From positions 62,001 to 126,000 of the forward strand of contig NZ_JACDUS010000001.1 in assembly GCF_013761005.1 (NCBI RefSeq): a stretch of 64,000 nucleotides of DNA, in the 5' to 3' direction. Under the pieces are notes generated by a model. It made no database searches. It was not told where the DNA came from and worked only from the letters and a program-made list of their open reading frames with translations. The translations under genes and the position numbers were made by a program. Source of the stretch: Desulfosalsimonas propionicica (GTDB lineage Bacteria; Desulfobacterota; Desulfobacteria; Desulfobacterales; Desulfosalsimonadaceae). Shown piece after piece: positions 10,087 through 19,009 of the stretch (position 1 is the stretch's first letter; every line of letters begins with the position of its first letter).

Positions 10087-10931
10087 AACAGCAACCCCCT
10101 TTTGGCGCATCTGTTTCCCGGTCGTGCGTGTCATCGCCGAAGGGCTCCGACCGCCTCTGTATCTGCATGCTGGCCAGCGGCAGCAAGGGCAATGCCATTT
10201 ATGTGGCCTCCGGCCAAACCGCTGTATTAATTGACGCCGGCCTTTCCGGGATTCAGATCGAACGCCGGATGCAGCAGCAGGGCCTTTGTCCCCAAAACCT
10301 CGATGCCCTGGTGGTTTCCCATGAGCACAACGATCATGTAACCGGTGTGGGCGTGCTGGCCCGGCGCTACAACCTGCCGGTTTACATCAATGACGGCACC
10401 AGAGAGGCTGCAGCCCGCCACCTGGGCCGCATTGACGCGTTCTGTCCGTTTTCCTGCGGCACCCGGTTTGCCGTCAACGATCTTGTTTTCCGCCCCTTTT
10501 CCATCTCTCACGATGCGGCCGAGCCCGCTGGCTTTACCGTGGAAAACAAAGCCGGCAAAATCGGCATTGCCACGGATCTGGGCATGGCCACGGCCATTGT
10601 ACGCCACCATCTGCAAGGCTGTGACCTGCTCGTGCTTGAAGCCAATCACGATGTGCCCATGCTCGAACAAGGCCCCTATCCCTGGCCCACCAAGCAACGG
10701 GTAAAGGGGCGCACCGGCCATCTTTCCAATGAAGCCGCCCGGGACCTGCTAATGGAAGTCATCCACGACCGGCTTAAAAATGTGATCCTTGCCCATATCA
10801 GCCAAACCAACAACACCCCGGAAAAAGCCCTGAGCGTGGTGGCCGAACCCGTTAACGGCCGTCGCCTGCGATTTTCCGCAGCCTGCCAGGATGCATGCGG
10901 CCGCATGTTTGAAATCACAAAAACAGCCTGA
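10083..10931 (+). CDS. Metallo-beta-lactamase-fold hydrolase, YycJ/WalJ-like
   Basis: 282 residues. The core LASGSKGNAIYV followed by LIDAGLSGIQIERRM, then the metal-binding VSHEHNDHVTG (HxHxDH) and GRTGHLSN, match the YycJ/WalJ branch of metallo-beta-lactamase-fold proteins, which are probable nucleases/phosphodiesterases. A 28-residue N-terminal extension precedes the usual MLASGS-type start (ATG 10167), but ATG 10083 overlaps the dut stop by four bases, so the longer form is preferred. The substrate is unknown. It is the last gene before the thiamine riboswitch, with a 120-base gap. Confidence 0.85.
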   Translation: MKQQPPFGASVSRSCVSSPKGSDRLCICMLASGSKGNAIYVASGQTAVLIDAGLSGIQIERRMQQQGLCPQNLDALVVSHEHNDHVTGVGVLARRYNLPVYINDGTREAAARHLGRIDAFCPFSCGTRFAVNDLVFRPFSISHDAAEPAGFTVENKAGKIGIATDLGMATAIVRHHLQGCDLLVLEANHDVPMLEQGPYPWPTKQRVKGRTGHLSNEAARDLLMEVIHDRLKNVILAHISQTNNTPEKALSVVAEPVNGRRLRFSAACQDACGRMFEITKTA

Positions 10932-10998
10932 CCCACCCATATACTCATTTCGAAATAACAGCGCTTATGCCTTTTTGAAAACTTTTTTGAACTTTTTC

Positions 10999-11028
10999 TT
11001 GACACCATAGGCAACAGGCTTTTATTTT
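10999..11028 (+). promoter_or_regulatory. Candidate sigma70-type promoter for the thi4 riboswitch transcript
   Basis: TTGACA at 10999-11004 is followed after 18 bases by TATTTT at 11023-11028. A start about seven bases later would place the transcript start just ahead of the TPP aptamer. Only the -35 box is a perfect match, so this is tentative. Confidence 0.45.
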
Positions 11029-11050
11029 ATTGAAAACTACAATCTGAAAT

Positions 11051-11146
11051 CGCCGTTGGGGGTGCCGAATTCCGGCTGAGAATCCGAAGATCCGCGGATA
11101 ACCCTTTAAACCTGATCAGGGTAATGCCTGCGCAGGGAAAACGCCG
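11051..11146 (+). promoter_or_regulatory. TPP (THI-element) riboswitch aptamer
   Basis: The sequence carries the THI box hallmarks: GGGGGTGCC near 11060, CTGAGA at 11076-11081, ACCCTTT at 11101-11107, and the strongly conserved CCTGATCAGGGTAATGCC (from 11111) followed by TGCGCAGGGA. CGTT at 11054-11057 can close P1 with AACG near 11140-11143. It binds thiamine pyrophosphate in the nascent mRNA and represses when TPP is abundant. A transcription terminator lies 40 bases downstream, so control is probably by attenuation. Confidence 0.95.
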
Positions 11147-11188
11147 CAAACACATCCATCCGTGGCATCTGATCGCAAATGGAAGTTA

Positions 11189-11228
11189 AGCCGTTTTCCC
11201 GGCCGGGAAAACGGCTTTTTTGTTTTTT
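11189..11228 (+). terminator. Riboswitch-controlled intrinsic terminator ahead of thi4
   Basis: A perfect 12-base-pair hairpin, AGCCGTTTTCCC / GGGAAAACGGCT, with loop GGCC, is followed by a T-rich run to 11228. It lies between the TPP aptamer and the thi4 ribosome-binding site (AAGGAGAAGAG, from 11240), as expected for the expression platform of a transcriptional OFF switch. Confidence 0.9.
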
Positions 11229-11254
11229 AACGCAAACCCAAGGAGAAGAGAATC

Positions 11255-12028
11255 ATGGCACTTGACGAAATTCTGATTTCCCGGGCCATCATCGAGCGAT
11301 ATCACCAAAAGCTCACAGAAAACCTGGAAACCGACGTGGCCATCGTGGGCGCAGGCCCCTCCGGCCTGGTTGCGGGTTATTTTCTGGCCAAGGCCGGCAA
11401 AAAGGTGGTCTTATTTGAACGCAAGCTCAGCATTGGCGGCGGCATGTGGGGAGGCGGCATGCTGTTTAACGAAATCGTGGTCCAGTATGAAGCCCTTGCC
11501 ATCCTGGATGAGTTTGGCATCCGTTACCGGCAGTACCAGGACGACTACTACACCGCAGACGGAGTCGAGGCAGTCGCCTCGCTGACCGCAGAAGCCGTGC
11601 GCGCCGGGCTGACCATATTTAACTGCATCAGTGTCGAAGACGTGATGATGCGGCCCGACCGGGTCGAAGGACTGGTGATCAACTGGTCGCCGGTGGAAAT
11701 GGCCGGCCTGCACGTGGATCCGCTCACTGTGCGCGCAAGCTACGTGATTGACGCCACCGGCCATGACACCGACGTGGTGCAAATGGTGGACAAAAAAAAC
11801 CCGGGCCGGCTCAACACATCCACCGGCGGCATCATCGGTCAGAAGGCCATGTGGGCGGACCGGGCCGAAAGCGACACAACGGAAAACACAAAGGAAATCT
11901 TTCCCGGGCTTTACGTGGCCGGTATGGCGGCCAATGCCACAGCCGGCGGGCCCCGCATGGGACCGATTTTCGGCGGCATGCTGCTTTCCGGCCGCAAGGT
12001 GGCCCGGGAACTGGCTGAAAAACTCTGA
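11255..12028 (+). CDS. thi4: Thi4-family thiazole synthase, predicted sulfide-dependent (catalytic) type
   Basis: Makes the adenylated thiazole precursor of thiamine from NAD and glycine. 257 residues. A Rossmann GAGPSG sits at 32-37, then [26 protein letters not shown] and the C-terminal [20 protein letters not shown], all Thi4 hallmarks. In yeast Thi4 a Cys in the segment SCMDPNTI donates its sulfur and the enzyme is used once. Here the equivalent segment reads LHVDPLTV, so His153 replaces that Cys, as in archaeal enzymes that use free sulfide. This fits a sulfide-rich anaerobe. The gene is under the TPP riboswitch. A GAVDxxG-type or ThiG fold alternative is unlikely. Confidence 0.92.
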   Translation: MALDEILISRAIIERYHQKLTENLETDVAIVGAGPSGLVAGYFLAKAGKKVVLFERKLSIGGGMWGGGMLFNEIVVQYEALAILDEFGIRYRQYQDDYYTADGVEAVASLTAEAVRAGLTIFNCISVEDVMMRPDRVEGLVINWSPVEMAGLHVDPLTVRASYVIDATGHDTDVVQMVDKKNPGRLNTSTGGIIGQKAMWADRAESDTTENTKEIFPGLYVAGMAANATAGGPRMGPIFGGMLLSGRKVARELAEKL

Positions 12029-12089
12029 TTGGCACGGAAACTTATGATAAAAACGTATCTTTGATGGCACCGTAAAAAGTCTGATTTCA

Positions 12090-12196
12090 GATGGTGCAGT
12101 AAATACCATGTTGGTCCCAAACGATGTTAGAATAAGGAAGTCAACATTAACTTATTCAACAAAGGAGGGAACCAACATGGTATTTACTGCGCCATC
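12090..12196 (+). repeat. 107-bp inverted-repeat (MITE-like) element between thi4 and thiC
   Basis: The left arm (12090-12118, beginning GATGGTGCAGTAAATACC) and right arm (12167-12196, ending TTTACTGCGCCATC) pair over about 29 bases with one mismatch and one single-base bulge. Inside, GAATAAG (12130-12136) and CTTATTC (12151-12157) form a nested stem. The arm tips GATGGYGC-GTAAA resemble those of the element at 41457-41581, and a related unit (GATGGCACCGTAAAAAGTC) sits just upstream at 12063-12081. No ORF or transposase is inside. It may terminate, process or stabilise the thi4-thiC message. Confidence 0.8.
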
Positions 12197-12235
12197 AATC
12201 TTTAGTGAATAAACAAACAAAGACAGGAAAATCCC

Positions 12236-13522
12236 ATGACACAGCTGGAATCGGCCAGGGCCGGGCGCATCACCGATGAAATGCGCCAGGTGGCGGAATA
12301 TGAACAAATCCCCCCGGAGGAACTGCGCGATAAAATCGCTTCAGGCCGCGTGGTGATACCCAAAAATGCCGCCCGGCAATTTGTCCCCCGGGCAATCGGA
12401 AAAGGGCTTTGCACCAAGGTCAACGCCAATATCGGCACATCGCCGAGCCGGCATGACCCCGCCCGGGAACTGGCCAAGCTCGATGCAGCCGTGGCCGCGG
12501 GCGCTGATGCGGTCATGGATCTGTCCACCGGCGGGGACCTGGATGCGACCCTGCGGTCCATATTGGACAAAAGCCCTGTAATGGTGGGCACGGTGCCGGT
12601 TTACAAGGCAGTCAGCCGAATGCTGGCAGCAGGACGGACCTGCATTGATTTGACTTCTGATGATATTTTTGATGAAATTGAAGCCCAGTGCAGGGAAGGA
12701 GTGGATTTTATCACCGTGCACTGCGGCATTACCCAAAACACGCTGCAGGTGCTTAAGGGCTGCGGCCGGCATTTGGGCATGGTATCGCGCGGCGGGAGCC
12801 TGATTGCCGAATGGATGGTGCGCAACCAGGCGGAAAATCCGTTATATGCCCAGTATGATCGGCTCCTGGAAATCACCCGGGCCCATGACGTGACCCTGTC
12901 GCTGGGCGACGGCCTGCGGCCGGGCAGTATTTTTGACGCCCAGGACCGGGCCCAGATCAGCGAGCTGGTGGTGCTCGGACAACTGGCCCAACAGGCCCGG
13001 GATGCCGGGGTTCAGGTGATGATTGAAGGACCGGGGCATGTGCCTTTATCCAGAATTGCCATGGACATGAAGCTGCAGCAGCAGTTGTGCGGACAGGCCC
13101 CTTATTACGTGCTCGGACCACTGCCAACAGATATTGCTGCCGGCCACGACCATATTGCCGGTGCCGTTGGCGGCGCCATTGCCGCGGCCTCAGGCGCAGA
13201 TTTTCTCTGCTACGTGACCCCGGCCGAGCATCTGACCCTGCCCGGTTTGGATGAAGTGCGGGAGGGCGTTATTGCCTCAAAAATCGCCGCCCATATCGGG
13301 GACCTGGAAAAGGGCGTGGCCGGCGCATGGGACCGGGATCGGGAAATGACCGCAGCGCGAAGAGGCTTTGACTGGCCGGCGGTTTTCGCACATGCCATTG
13401 ACCCGGAAAAAGCCCGGGCCATGCGGGCCCAAAGCGAGGACCACGACAAGGACGTCTGCACCATGTGCGGTGACTTCTGTGCCCTGAAAACCTATGGCCG
13501 GGCCTTGGAAGAAATCAAATAA
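12236..13522 (+). CDS. thiC: Phosphomethylpyrimidine synthase ThiC (short form)
   Basis: Radical-SAM rearrangement of aminoimidazole ribotide to HMP-phosphate for thiamine. 428 residues, i.e. without the N-terminal domain of longer ThiCs. Family landmarks include [60 protein letters not shown] and YVTPAEHL. The C-terminal cluster motif reads CTMCGDFC (Cys408, 411, 415), i.e. CX2CX3C, whereas the well-studied enzyme has CX2CX4C. Short ThiC paralogues that make hydroxybenzimidazole (BzaF type) occur in anaerobes, but the riboswitch and thi4 upstream favour thiamine synthesis. The hairpin element ends 40 bases upstream of the ATG. Confidence 0.9.
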   Translation: MTQLESARAGRITDEMRQVAEYEQIPPEELRDKIASGRVVIPKNAARQFVPRAIGKGLCTKVNANIGTSPSRHDPARELAKLDAAVAAGADAVMDLSTGGDLDATLRSILDKSPVMVGTVPVYKAVSRMLAAGRTCIDLTSDDIFDEIEAQCREGVDFITVHCGITQNTLQVLKGCGRHLGMVSRGGSLIAEWMVRNQAENPLYAQYDRLLEITRAHDVTLSLGDGLRPGSIFDAQDRAQISELVVLGQLAQQARDAGVQVMIEGPGHVPLSRIAMDMKLQQQLCGQAPYYVLGPLPTDIAAGHDHIAGAVGGAIAAASGADFLCYVTPAEHLTLPGLDEVREGVIASKIAAHIGDLEKGVAGAWDRDREMTAARRGFDWPAVFAHAIDPEKARAMRAQSEDHDKDVCTMCGDFCALKTYGRALEEIK

Positions 13523-13553
13523 CAGTGCAACCCTTAAAGCAAAGGAGTCTGTG

Positions 13554-15164
13554 ATGGCCGAGTTTCATTATCAGCCCATGTTCCCCCTGGGAGCCGATGA
13601 CACGCCGTACCGAAAACTCAGTGATGCAGGTGTTGGCATGGCCGAATTTGAAGGCCGGACCGTGCTCAAGGTGGCTGCCGAAGCCCTTTCCGAGCTTGCA
13701 AAAACTGCTTTCACAGACGTGGCCCACCTGTACCGGACCCGGCATTTGCAGCAGCTTGCAGATATTTTAAATGATCCGGAAAGCTCGGACAATGATCGGT
13801 TCGTGGCCCTGGAAATGCTTAAAAACGCCGTTATTTCAGCAGAATTTGTCTTTCCCATGTGCCAGGACACGGGCACGGCGGTGATCATCGGCAAAAAGGG
13901 GGAGCAGGTCCGGACCGGCGCAGATGACGAAAAAGCCCTTTCCAAAGGCGTGTTTGACGCCTACAGCCAAAACAACCTGCGCTATTCCCAGAATGCACCC
14001 CTGGATTTGTACACGGAAAAAAACACCGGATGCAACCTGCCGGCCCAGATCGAACTGTACGCCACCCAGGGCGATGCGTACAATTTTCTCATGATCGCCA
14101 AAGGGGGGGGATCGGCCAACAAAACCTACCTGTTCCAGGAAACCAAGGCGGTATTAAACGAAAAAGCCCTGATTCCGTTTTTAACCGGGAAAATGAAATC
14201 CCTTGGAACAGCGGCCTGTCCGCCCTACCACCTGGGCGTTGTTATTGGCGGCACCTCTGCTGAAGCCAATCTCAAGACCGTGAAACTGGCCACTGCCGGC
14301 TATCTCGACACCCTTCCGGTCTCGGGCAACGAATACGGCCATGCCTTTCGCGATCCGGACATGGAAGCAAAGCTTCTGGCTGCATCCCAACAGCTGGGTC
14401 TGGGCGCCCAGTTCGGGGGGAAATATTTCTGCCATGACGTGCGCGTCATCCGCCTTCCCAGACACGGGGCATCGTGTCCCATCGGCATCGGGGTAAGCTG
14501 CAGCGCAGACCGCAATATCAAGGGCAAAATCACAAAAGACGGTGTTTTTGTGGAAGAGCTCGACACCGACCCGGCCCGGTTTCTGCCGGATGCCCCGGCC
14601 GTGGACACCCCGGCGGTGCAAATTGATTTAAACCGGCCCATGGACGAAATCCGCAGGGAGCTTTCCGGCTATCCGGTTACCACCCGCCTGCTACTTTCCG
14701 GCGACATCGTGGTGGCCAGAGACATCGCCCATGCCCGGATCAATGAGCAGCTGGAAAAAACCGGGCTGCTCCCGGATTACATCAAAGATCACATCATCTA
14801 TTATGCAGGCCCGGCCAAAACCCCGGAAGGGTATGCATCCGGAGCTTTCGGCCCCACCACGGCCGCGCGCATGGATCCTTACGTGCCTTTATTTCAAAAA
14901 CACGGCGGTGCATTTGTCACCCTGGCCAAGGGCAACCGCTCAGCCATTGTCAAAGATGCGTGCAGGGATTACGGCGGATTTTATCTGGGCTCCATCGGCG
15001 GGCCCGCGGCCAGGCTGGGCAGGGACTGCATCACAAAAGTGGAGGTGATCGATTTTGCCGAACTGGGCATGGAGGCGGTCTACAAGATACGGGTGCGGGA
15101 TTTTCCGGCGTTCATCATCATTGACGACAAAGGCAATGATTTTTTCGAACAAATTTTGGGCTGA
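13554..15164 (+). CDS. fumA: Class I (Fe-S) fumarate hydratase, fused alpha/beta form
   Basis: Reversible hydration of fumarate to malate with an oxygen-sensitive [4Fe-4S] cluster. 536 residues cover both halves (alpha to about 330, beta from about 350). Putative cluster Cys lie in [21 protein letters not shown] and [13 protein letters not shown]. The beta-domain signature GRDIAHARI appears here as [17 protein letters not shown], followed by [27 protein letters not shown] at 13541-13547 fixes ATG 13554; an upstream in-frame extension overlaps thiC and is ignored. It lies 31 bases after thiC but functionally belongs to the TCA/propionate pathway. Confidence 0.93.
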   Translation: MAEFHYQPMFPLGADDTPYRKLSDAGVGMAEFEGRTVLKVAAEALSELAKTAFTDVAHLYRTRHLQQLADILNDPESSDNDRFVALEMLKNAVISAEFVFPMCQDTGTAVIIGKKGEQVRTGADDEKALSKGVFDAYSQNNLRYSQNAPLDLYTEKNTGCNLPAQIELYATQGDAYNFLMIAKGGGSANKTYLFQETKAVLNEKALIPFLTGKMKSLGTAACPPYHLGVVIGGTSAEANLKTVKLATAGYLDTLPVSGNEYGHAFRDPDMEAKLLAASQQLGLGAQFGGKYFCHDVRVIRLPRHGASCPIGIGVSCSADRNIKGKITKDGVFVEELDTDPARFLPDAPAVDTPAVQIDLNRPMDEIRRELSGYPVTTRLLLSGDIVVARDIAHARINEQLEKTGLLPDYIKDHIIYYAGPAKTPEGYASGAFGPTTAARMDPYVPLFQKHGGAFVTLAKGNRSAIVKDACRDYGGFYLGSIGGPAARLGRDCITKVEVIDFAELGMEAVYKIRVRDFPAFIIIDDKGNDFFEQILG

Positions 15165-15184
15165 TAGCCGGTACTGCTGCAGCA

Positions 15185-15222
15185 GTGCAGGCCCGGGCCG
15201 CCCTTTTTGCCCGGGCCTGCAC
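15185..15222. terminator. GC-rich hairpin between convergent fumarase and rubrerythrin genes
   Basis: GTGCAGGCCCGGGC (15185-15198) and GCCCGGGCCTGCAC (15209-15222) are perfectly complementary with a 10-base T-rich loop. It lies 20 bases after the fumarase stop and 13 bases beyond the rubrerythrin stop. No T-tract follows on either strand, so it may be a processing or rho-assisted site rather than a classic intrinsic terminator. Confidence 0.65.
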
Positions 15223-15235
15223 TATGCCGCCAAAA

Positions 15236-15733
15236 TCAGTCCACCCGCTCAAAGGCCTTACTTTTGGCCTTACAGACCGGACACACATCCGGGGGCTCGT
15301 TGGCCACGGTGTTGCCGCAAAGGGAGCAGACATAATAGCATTCCACGTCCTCGCCCCGGCCCAGTTCATCCAGGGCCTTTCGATAAAGCCCGGCATGTAT
15401 CTGCTCGACTTCGTTTGCCCAGGTAAAACTCTGGTCAGCGGCTTTCTCCCCCTCTTCCCGGGCGTCTTTGATCATGTCCGGGTACATGGATTTAAATTCA
15501 TAGGTCTCGCCTTCGATGGCTTCCTTGAGATTTTCCGCTGTACTGCCGATACCGTTCATGGCCCGCAGATGGGCGTGCGCATGGACGGTTTCCGCCGCGG
15601 CCGCAGCCCGGAAAAGTCTTGCCGCAGCCGGATAGCCCTCTTTGTCCGCCTGCTTGGCAAATGCCAGATACTTGCGGTTGGCCTGGGATTCACCGGCGAA
15701 TGCGTCCTTTAAATGCTGCATGGTCTTTCCCAT
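15236..15733 (-). CDS. rbr: Rubrerythrin
   Basis: Diiron-plus-rubredoxin protein that reduces hydrogen peroxide in anaerobes. 165 residues. The ferritin-like part has the Glu-bearing AFAGESQANRKYLAFAK and an ExxH motif in AAETVHAHAHLRAM; the second Glu/ExxH set lies in GETYEFKSMYP and NEVEQIHAGLYRKAL. The C-terminal rubredoxin domain has CSLCG and CPVCK. The start follows AAGGAGG. It is transcribed toward fumarase, which is Fe-S and oxygen-sensitive, but no operon link exists. The family assignment is secure. Confidence 0.95.
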   Translation of the reverse strand: MGKTMQHLKDAFAGESQANRKYLAFAKQADKEGYPAAARLFRAAAAAETVHAHAHLRAMNGIGSTAENLKEAIEGETYEFKSMYPDMIKDAREEGEKAADQSFTWANEVEQIHAGLYRKALDELGRGEDVECYYVCSLCGNTVANEPPDVCPVCKAKSKAFERVD

Positions 15734-16049
15734 TTGCTCCTCCTTGGATTCATGTATTTTTGGATTTATCGTTGCAAATCATTAAAATATACATCCCGCA
15801 TCACTTTTCAAGTTTTGTCAAAAGTATTTCAATTTTTGTGCCACAAGGCAGGGTCCAATATTTCAGGCTTTTTTTGGCAAACTTTTCCCTCCCTGTCTCA
15901 ATGAGACACTGCCCACGTGATACACCCGGTTCCCGGCTGAGACAAAGAATCGTCGCCATGGTATCAACTTGTATTGATGCCCGGGCCGGGCCTGTGTTAT
16001 GTAAAAGCCAAAAAGACGGAGCAAGCCGTCACAGATTAAAGGAAGGCGG
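15734..16049. promoter_or_regulatory. Divergent intergenic region with a TGTCTCA palindrome
   Basis: 316 bases between rubrerythrin (minus) and the FKBP-like gene (plus). An inverted repeat, TGTCTCA-A-TGAGACA (15894-15908), stands out as a possible operator. On the minus strand TTGACA- and TTGAAA-like boxes lie upstream of an AT-rich TATATTTTAAT stretch near 15785-15795, a plausible rubrerythrin promoter. No gene is supported here. Confidence 0.45.
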
Positions 16050-16442
16050 ATGAAAACTGCAAAACAACGCATTGAGCCATTAATAAAGGTGGATTTACTG
16101 GTTTCGGCCGGCAAGCGCCCATCCGGCACCGAAGTCATGGACCCGGAGCCGGTGGGATTTATTTTCGGTATTGGCAAGGCGGGCCTGACCCCCCTGGAGC
16201 GAAAAATCGAAGGCCGGTACGCAGATGAGCATCTGAGCATGGAAATCAGCAAATCCGCCATACCCGATTTTTTCGGACATATTTTCCCATTTCCCCTGCG
16301 CTTGAAAATTGCCCTGGATCCGTTTTATCTGAACCTGAAAATCGTATCTGTAGCCCCGGCCGATGCCCGGGAGGTGGTGCGGGCCATGGCGGAAATCACG
16401 GCTTGCAGCGGATGTGACTGCGGATGCGGAGGTCATTTTTAA
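16050..16442 (+). CDS. Small FKBP/SlyD-like protein with Cys-rich C-terminal tail
   Basis: 130 residues; family assignment tentative. The segment EPVGFIFGIGKAGLTPLERK followed by IEGR and LSMEIS resembles the FKBP pattern in which F-x-x-G-x-G precedes a helix ending LEG-M and a strand. The C-terminus CSGCDCGCGGHF recalls the Cys/His-rich metal-binding tail of SlyD, a prolyl isomerase and nickel metallochaperone. The IF-domain of SlyD is not obvious. AGGAAGG lies before ATG 16050. It could alternatively be an uncharacterised metal-binding protein. The next gene is convergent, 18 bases away. Confidence 0.5.
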   Translation: MKTAKQRIEPLIKVDLLVSAGKRPSGTEVMDPEPVGFIFGIGKAGLTPLERKIEGRYADEHLSMEISKSAIPDFFGHIFPFPLRLKIALDPFYLNLKIVSVAPADAREVVRAMAEITACSGCDCGCGGHF

Positions 16443-16460
16443 CCAGCACAGCCGCCGGGA

Positions 16461-17357
16461 TTAATCAGACAAAAGCCTGCCTATGGTCTGATCCTTTTGG
16501 GCCCACAGCTGATCCAGCCATTGATAAAACCGGTCCCGGCCCCGCTGATCGGCAAAATACCGGCCGTTTTTCAAATCTTCGGCAATGGGCCGCAGTCGGA
16601 CATCCACCCGGACACGACGGGTCCGGCCGCAAAAAAAATCCCACAGGCCGGGGATACCATCGGGATAGGCAATGGTGATATCCACCAGATCCTGTAGCTG
16701 ATCGCTCATGGCGTAGAGTATCATGGCTGCCCCGCCCGCCCGGGGCTTTAACAGGCGCCGGTAGGGCGAGCCCTGTTTTTTTTGTTTTTCCCGGGTAAAC
16801 CGGGTGCCTTCCACAAAATTCATCACCGCCACAGGAGTGTGGCGGAATTTCTCGCAGGATTTGCGTGTGGTTTCCAGGTCCTGCCCCTTCAAATGGGGGT
16901 ATTTTTCCACCACATGTCTTGGATAGCGTTTCATCACCGGAAAATCCAGTCCCCAGAAACATTGTCCCATCAAAGGCAGCCACAGCAGTTCCTTTTTGAT
17001 AAAAAACTTATATGGCGGGACCCGGCCGGCCAGCACCCGGATTAACACCAGGATATCCACCCAGCTCTGGTGATTGGAAACAATCAGGCACCAACGGTCC
17101 ATGCGCAGATCCGCCTGCCCGCGGATATCATATTCCACCCGGCCCAAAATCCGGTGGGTCCAAACGGAGCAGGCCACCCACATGCCGCTGGCAATCCGGT
17201 CCAGCGCCCGGCTGGCGTGCTTTTGCACCGCTTTTACCGGAACCAAAAATTTCACCGCAGCCACCAGGAAAAAAAGCGCGCACAGCACCACAGTAAAGAT
17301 CACATATACGGAAAAGGTCGCCAGACCCCGCAACACCGAAATCAAAGCAAGTCGCAT
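16461..17357 (-). CDS. 1-acyl-glycerol-3-phosphate acyltransferase-like membrane protein (YihG/PlsC family)
   Basis: 298 residues from ATG 17357 (a GTG at 17402 would add 15). An N-terminal hydrophobic segment (SVYVIFTVVLCALFFLVAAV) anchors it in the inner membrane. The acyltransferase motif I is NHQSWVD (HX4D), motif II is FFIKKELLWLPLMGQ-like, and motif III is FVEGTRFT. The length and the C-terminal region (LVDITIAYPDGIPGLWDFFCG) resemble the YihG/YihG-like branch more than canonical PlsC. The likely role is transfer of an acyl chain to lysophosphatidate or a related lysolipid. It stands alone, convergent with the FKBP-like gene. Confidence 0.85.
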   Translation of the reverse strand: MRLALISVLRGLATFSVYVIFTVVLCALFFLVAAVKFLVPVKAVQKHASRALDRIASGMWVACSVWTHRILGRVEYDIRGQADLRMDRWCLIVSNHQSWVDILVLIRVLAGRVPPYKFFIKKELLWLPLMGQCFWGLDFPVMKRYPRHVVEKYPHLKGQDLETTRKSCEKFRHTPVAVMNFVEGTRFTREKQKKQGSPYRRLLKPRAGGAAMILYAMSDQLQDLVDITIAYPDGIPGLWDFFCGRTRRVRVDVRLRPIAEDLKNGRYFADQRGRDRFYQWLDQLWAQKDQTIGRLLSD

Positions 17358-17524
17358 CAGCAATAACCTGCCCGGGTATGAGCAGCCGCCCCGGATGAAC
17401 ACAATGACTGAAAAATGAACATCGATTGCGCCATTTGTTTTTTTAAATTAACAAAATATCATATAATTTCAAGTTGTTTTCGGTATTCCAAAAAATGAAA
17501 GAGGCTTTTTGCACTTCAGCCGAA

Positions 17525-17553
17525 TTGACAATCTATTAAAATTGTAGTAAAAA
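17525..17553 (+). promoter_or_regulatory. Candidate promoter of the proVWX transport operon
   Basis: TTGACA (17525-17530) is followed by a 17-base spacer and TAAAAA (17548-17553), inside a 360-base AT-rich gap upstream of proV. The first box is a perfect match and the second matches TATAAT at four of six positions. The gap otherwise contains no gene. Confidence 0.5.
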
Positions 17554-17660
17554 CTATCAGTTATCAGAAAAGGGGAAACAGGCATACAGTACTATATCAA
17601 AAACTTATTTCATAGCAGGGATAAATTTATTTGATTTTTTTCCCTTTGCCAATAGTGTTT

Positions 17661-17678
17661 TAACATGAGCCCATGTTA
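17661..17678 (+). promoter_or_regulatory. Perfect inverted repeat TAACATG-N4-CATGTTA upstream of proV
   Basis: Two 7-base arms separated by four bases lie 85 bases before the proV start and about 110 bases downstream of the candidate promoter. The location would suit an operator for an osmotic or stress regulator. No regulator gene is adjacent, so this is only suggestive. Confidence 0.4.
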
Positions 17679-17762
17679 GGCTAAACGATTTTCGAAACCG
17701 GACTTTTCAGGGGCGTAAATTAAAAATTTTTTTCCGATCATTCCAAAAAGAGGATAACAACC

Positions 17763-19001
17763 ATGGGGAACGACTCATCAAATGGCCATCAACGCCTTGT
17801 GGTGGAAAACGCCTACAAGATTTTCGGAGGCGATCCCGGCCCGGCCTATGAAATGCTCAAACAGGGTAAAGGCAAAGATGTAATCTACAAGGAAACCGGA
17901 CTTACCATCGGGGTGCAGAATGCCAATTTCTCTGTTTATGCCGGAGAAATTTTTGTAATCATGGGGCTGTCCGGCTCAGGCAAATCAACTTTGGTACGGC
18001 TGCTCAACCGCTTAATCGAGCCCACATCCGGCAAGATCCTTGTGGAGGACCAGGACATCACCAAGATGGACGTCAAGGAACTGACGGAAACGCGAAGAAA
18101 ATACATGAGCATGGTCTTTCAGTCTTTTGCCCTGATGCCGCATCTGACAGTTCACCAAAACGCCGCCTTTGGCCTGGAGATCATGGGTTTTACAGAAAAA
18201 AAACGAAAAGAGCGGGCCATGTCCGCCCTCGAACAGGTTGGCCTCGACCATGTGGCCAACAGTTATCCCAAATCCCTTTCCGGGGGCATGCAGCAGCGCG
18301 TGGGACTGGCCCGCGGCCTGGCCGTTGATCCCGATATCATGCTTATGGACGAGGCATTTTCCGCCTTAGACCCCCTGATCCGCACGGAGATGCAGGACGA
18401 ACTGCTCAAACTCCAGGAAGGAAGCGACCGGACGGTTATTTTTATCTCCCATGACCTGGATGAAGCCATGCGCATCGGCGACCGCATCGCCATCATGGAA
18501 AGCGGCCGGATCGTACAGATCGGCGCACCCGAAGAAATCATGCGCAACCCGGCTGACGATTACGTCAAGGCCTTTTTCCGGGGGGTGGATCCCACCAATG
18601 TGTATACCGCCGGCGACATTGCCACCACCACTCAGGTGACATTCCCGCTGCACAAGGCCGGGCTGCGGGCGGTGCGCCAGCGGCTCAATGAATATGACCG
18701 GGAATATGCCTATGTGCTGCGCAAGGACCGCACCTATGTGGGAGTGGTATCCCTGAACAAAATCCAGCAGGCCCTGGAAGATGAAAGTATCAATTCCCAG
18801 GACATCACACCGGCCTACCTTGAAAAAATCGAACCGGTCCGGCAGGATGCAACCCTTCAGGAAGTGCTGCCCAAGCTCACTGAATATGAATGCCCGGTTC
18901 CCATCGTGGATTCCGCCAACAAATACAAGGGCACCATCTCCAGGCATCTGTTTTTGCGGACCCTGAGCCGGGAAACCAATTTTGACGAACAATACGCATA
19001 G
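17763..19001 (+). CDS. proV: Glycine betaine/proline ABC transporter, ATP-binding subunit with CBS pair
   Basis: Energises uptake of compatible solutes in osmotic stress. 412 residues, the ProV/OpuAA length. The ABC domain shows Walker A GLSGSGKST (from residue 68), Q-loop VFQSFALMPH, signature LSGGMQQR (172 on) and Walker B IMLMDEAFSALDP. The C-terminal part (about 285-405) is a pair of CBS modules; in OpuA-type systems these sense ionic strength. The N-terminus VVENAYKIFGGDPGPAYEML is typical. It is followed after eight bases by proW. The A-rich GAGGATAAC provides a ribosome site. Confidence 0.95.
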   Translation: MGNDSSNGHQRLVVENAYKIFGGDPGPAYEMLKQGKGKDVIYKETGLTIGVQNANFSVYAGEIFVIMGLSGSGKSTLVRLLNRLIEPTSGKILVEDQDITKMDVKELTETRRKYMSMVFQSFALMPHLTVHQNAAFGLEIMGFTEKKRKERAMSALEQVGLDHVANSYPKSLSGGMQQRVGLARGLAVDPDIMLMDEAFSALDPLIRTEMQDELLKLQEGSDRTVIFISHDLDEAMRIGDRIAIMESGRIVQIGAPEEIMRNPADDYVKAFFRGVDPTNVYTAGDIATTTQVTFPLHKAGLRAVRQRLNEYDREYAYVLRKDRTYVGVVSLNKIQQALEDESINSQDITPAYLEKIEPVRQDATLQEVLPKLTEYECPVPIVDSANKYKGTISRHLFLRTLSRETNFDEQYA

Positions 19002-19009
19002 GAGGCACC

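Noticed and set aside
11411-12109. 232-codon minus-strand frame across thi4
   Set aside because: It is antisense to a secure gene; GC-rich codon use creates such frames.
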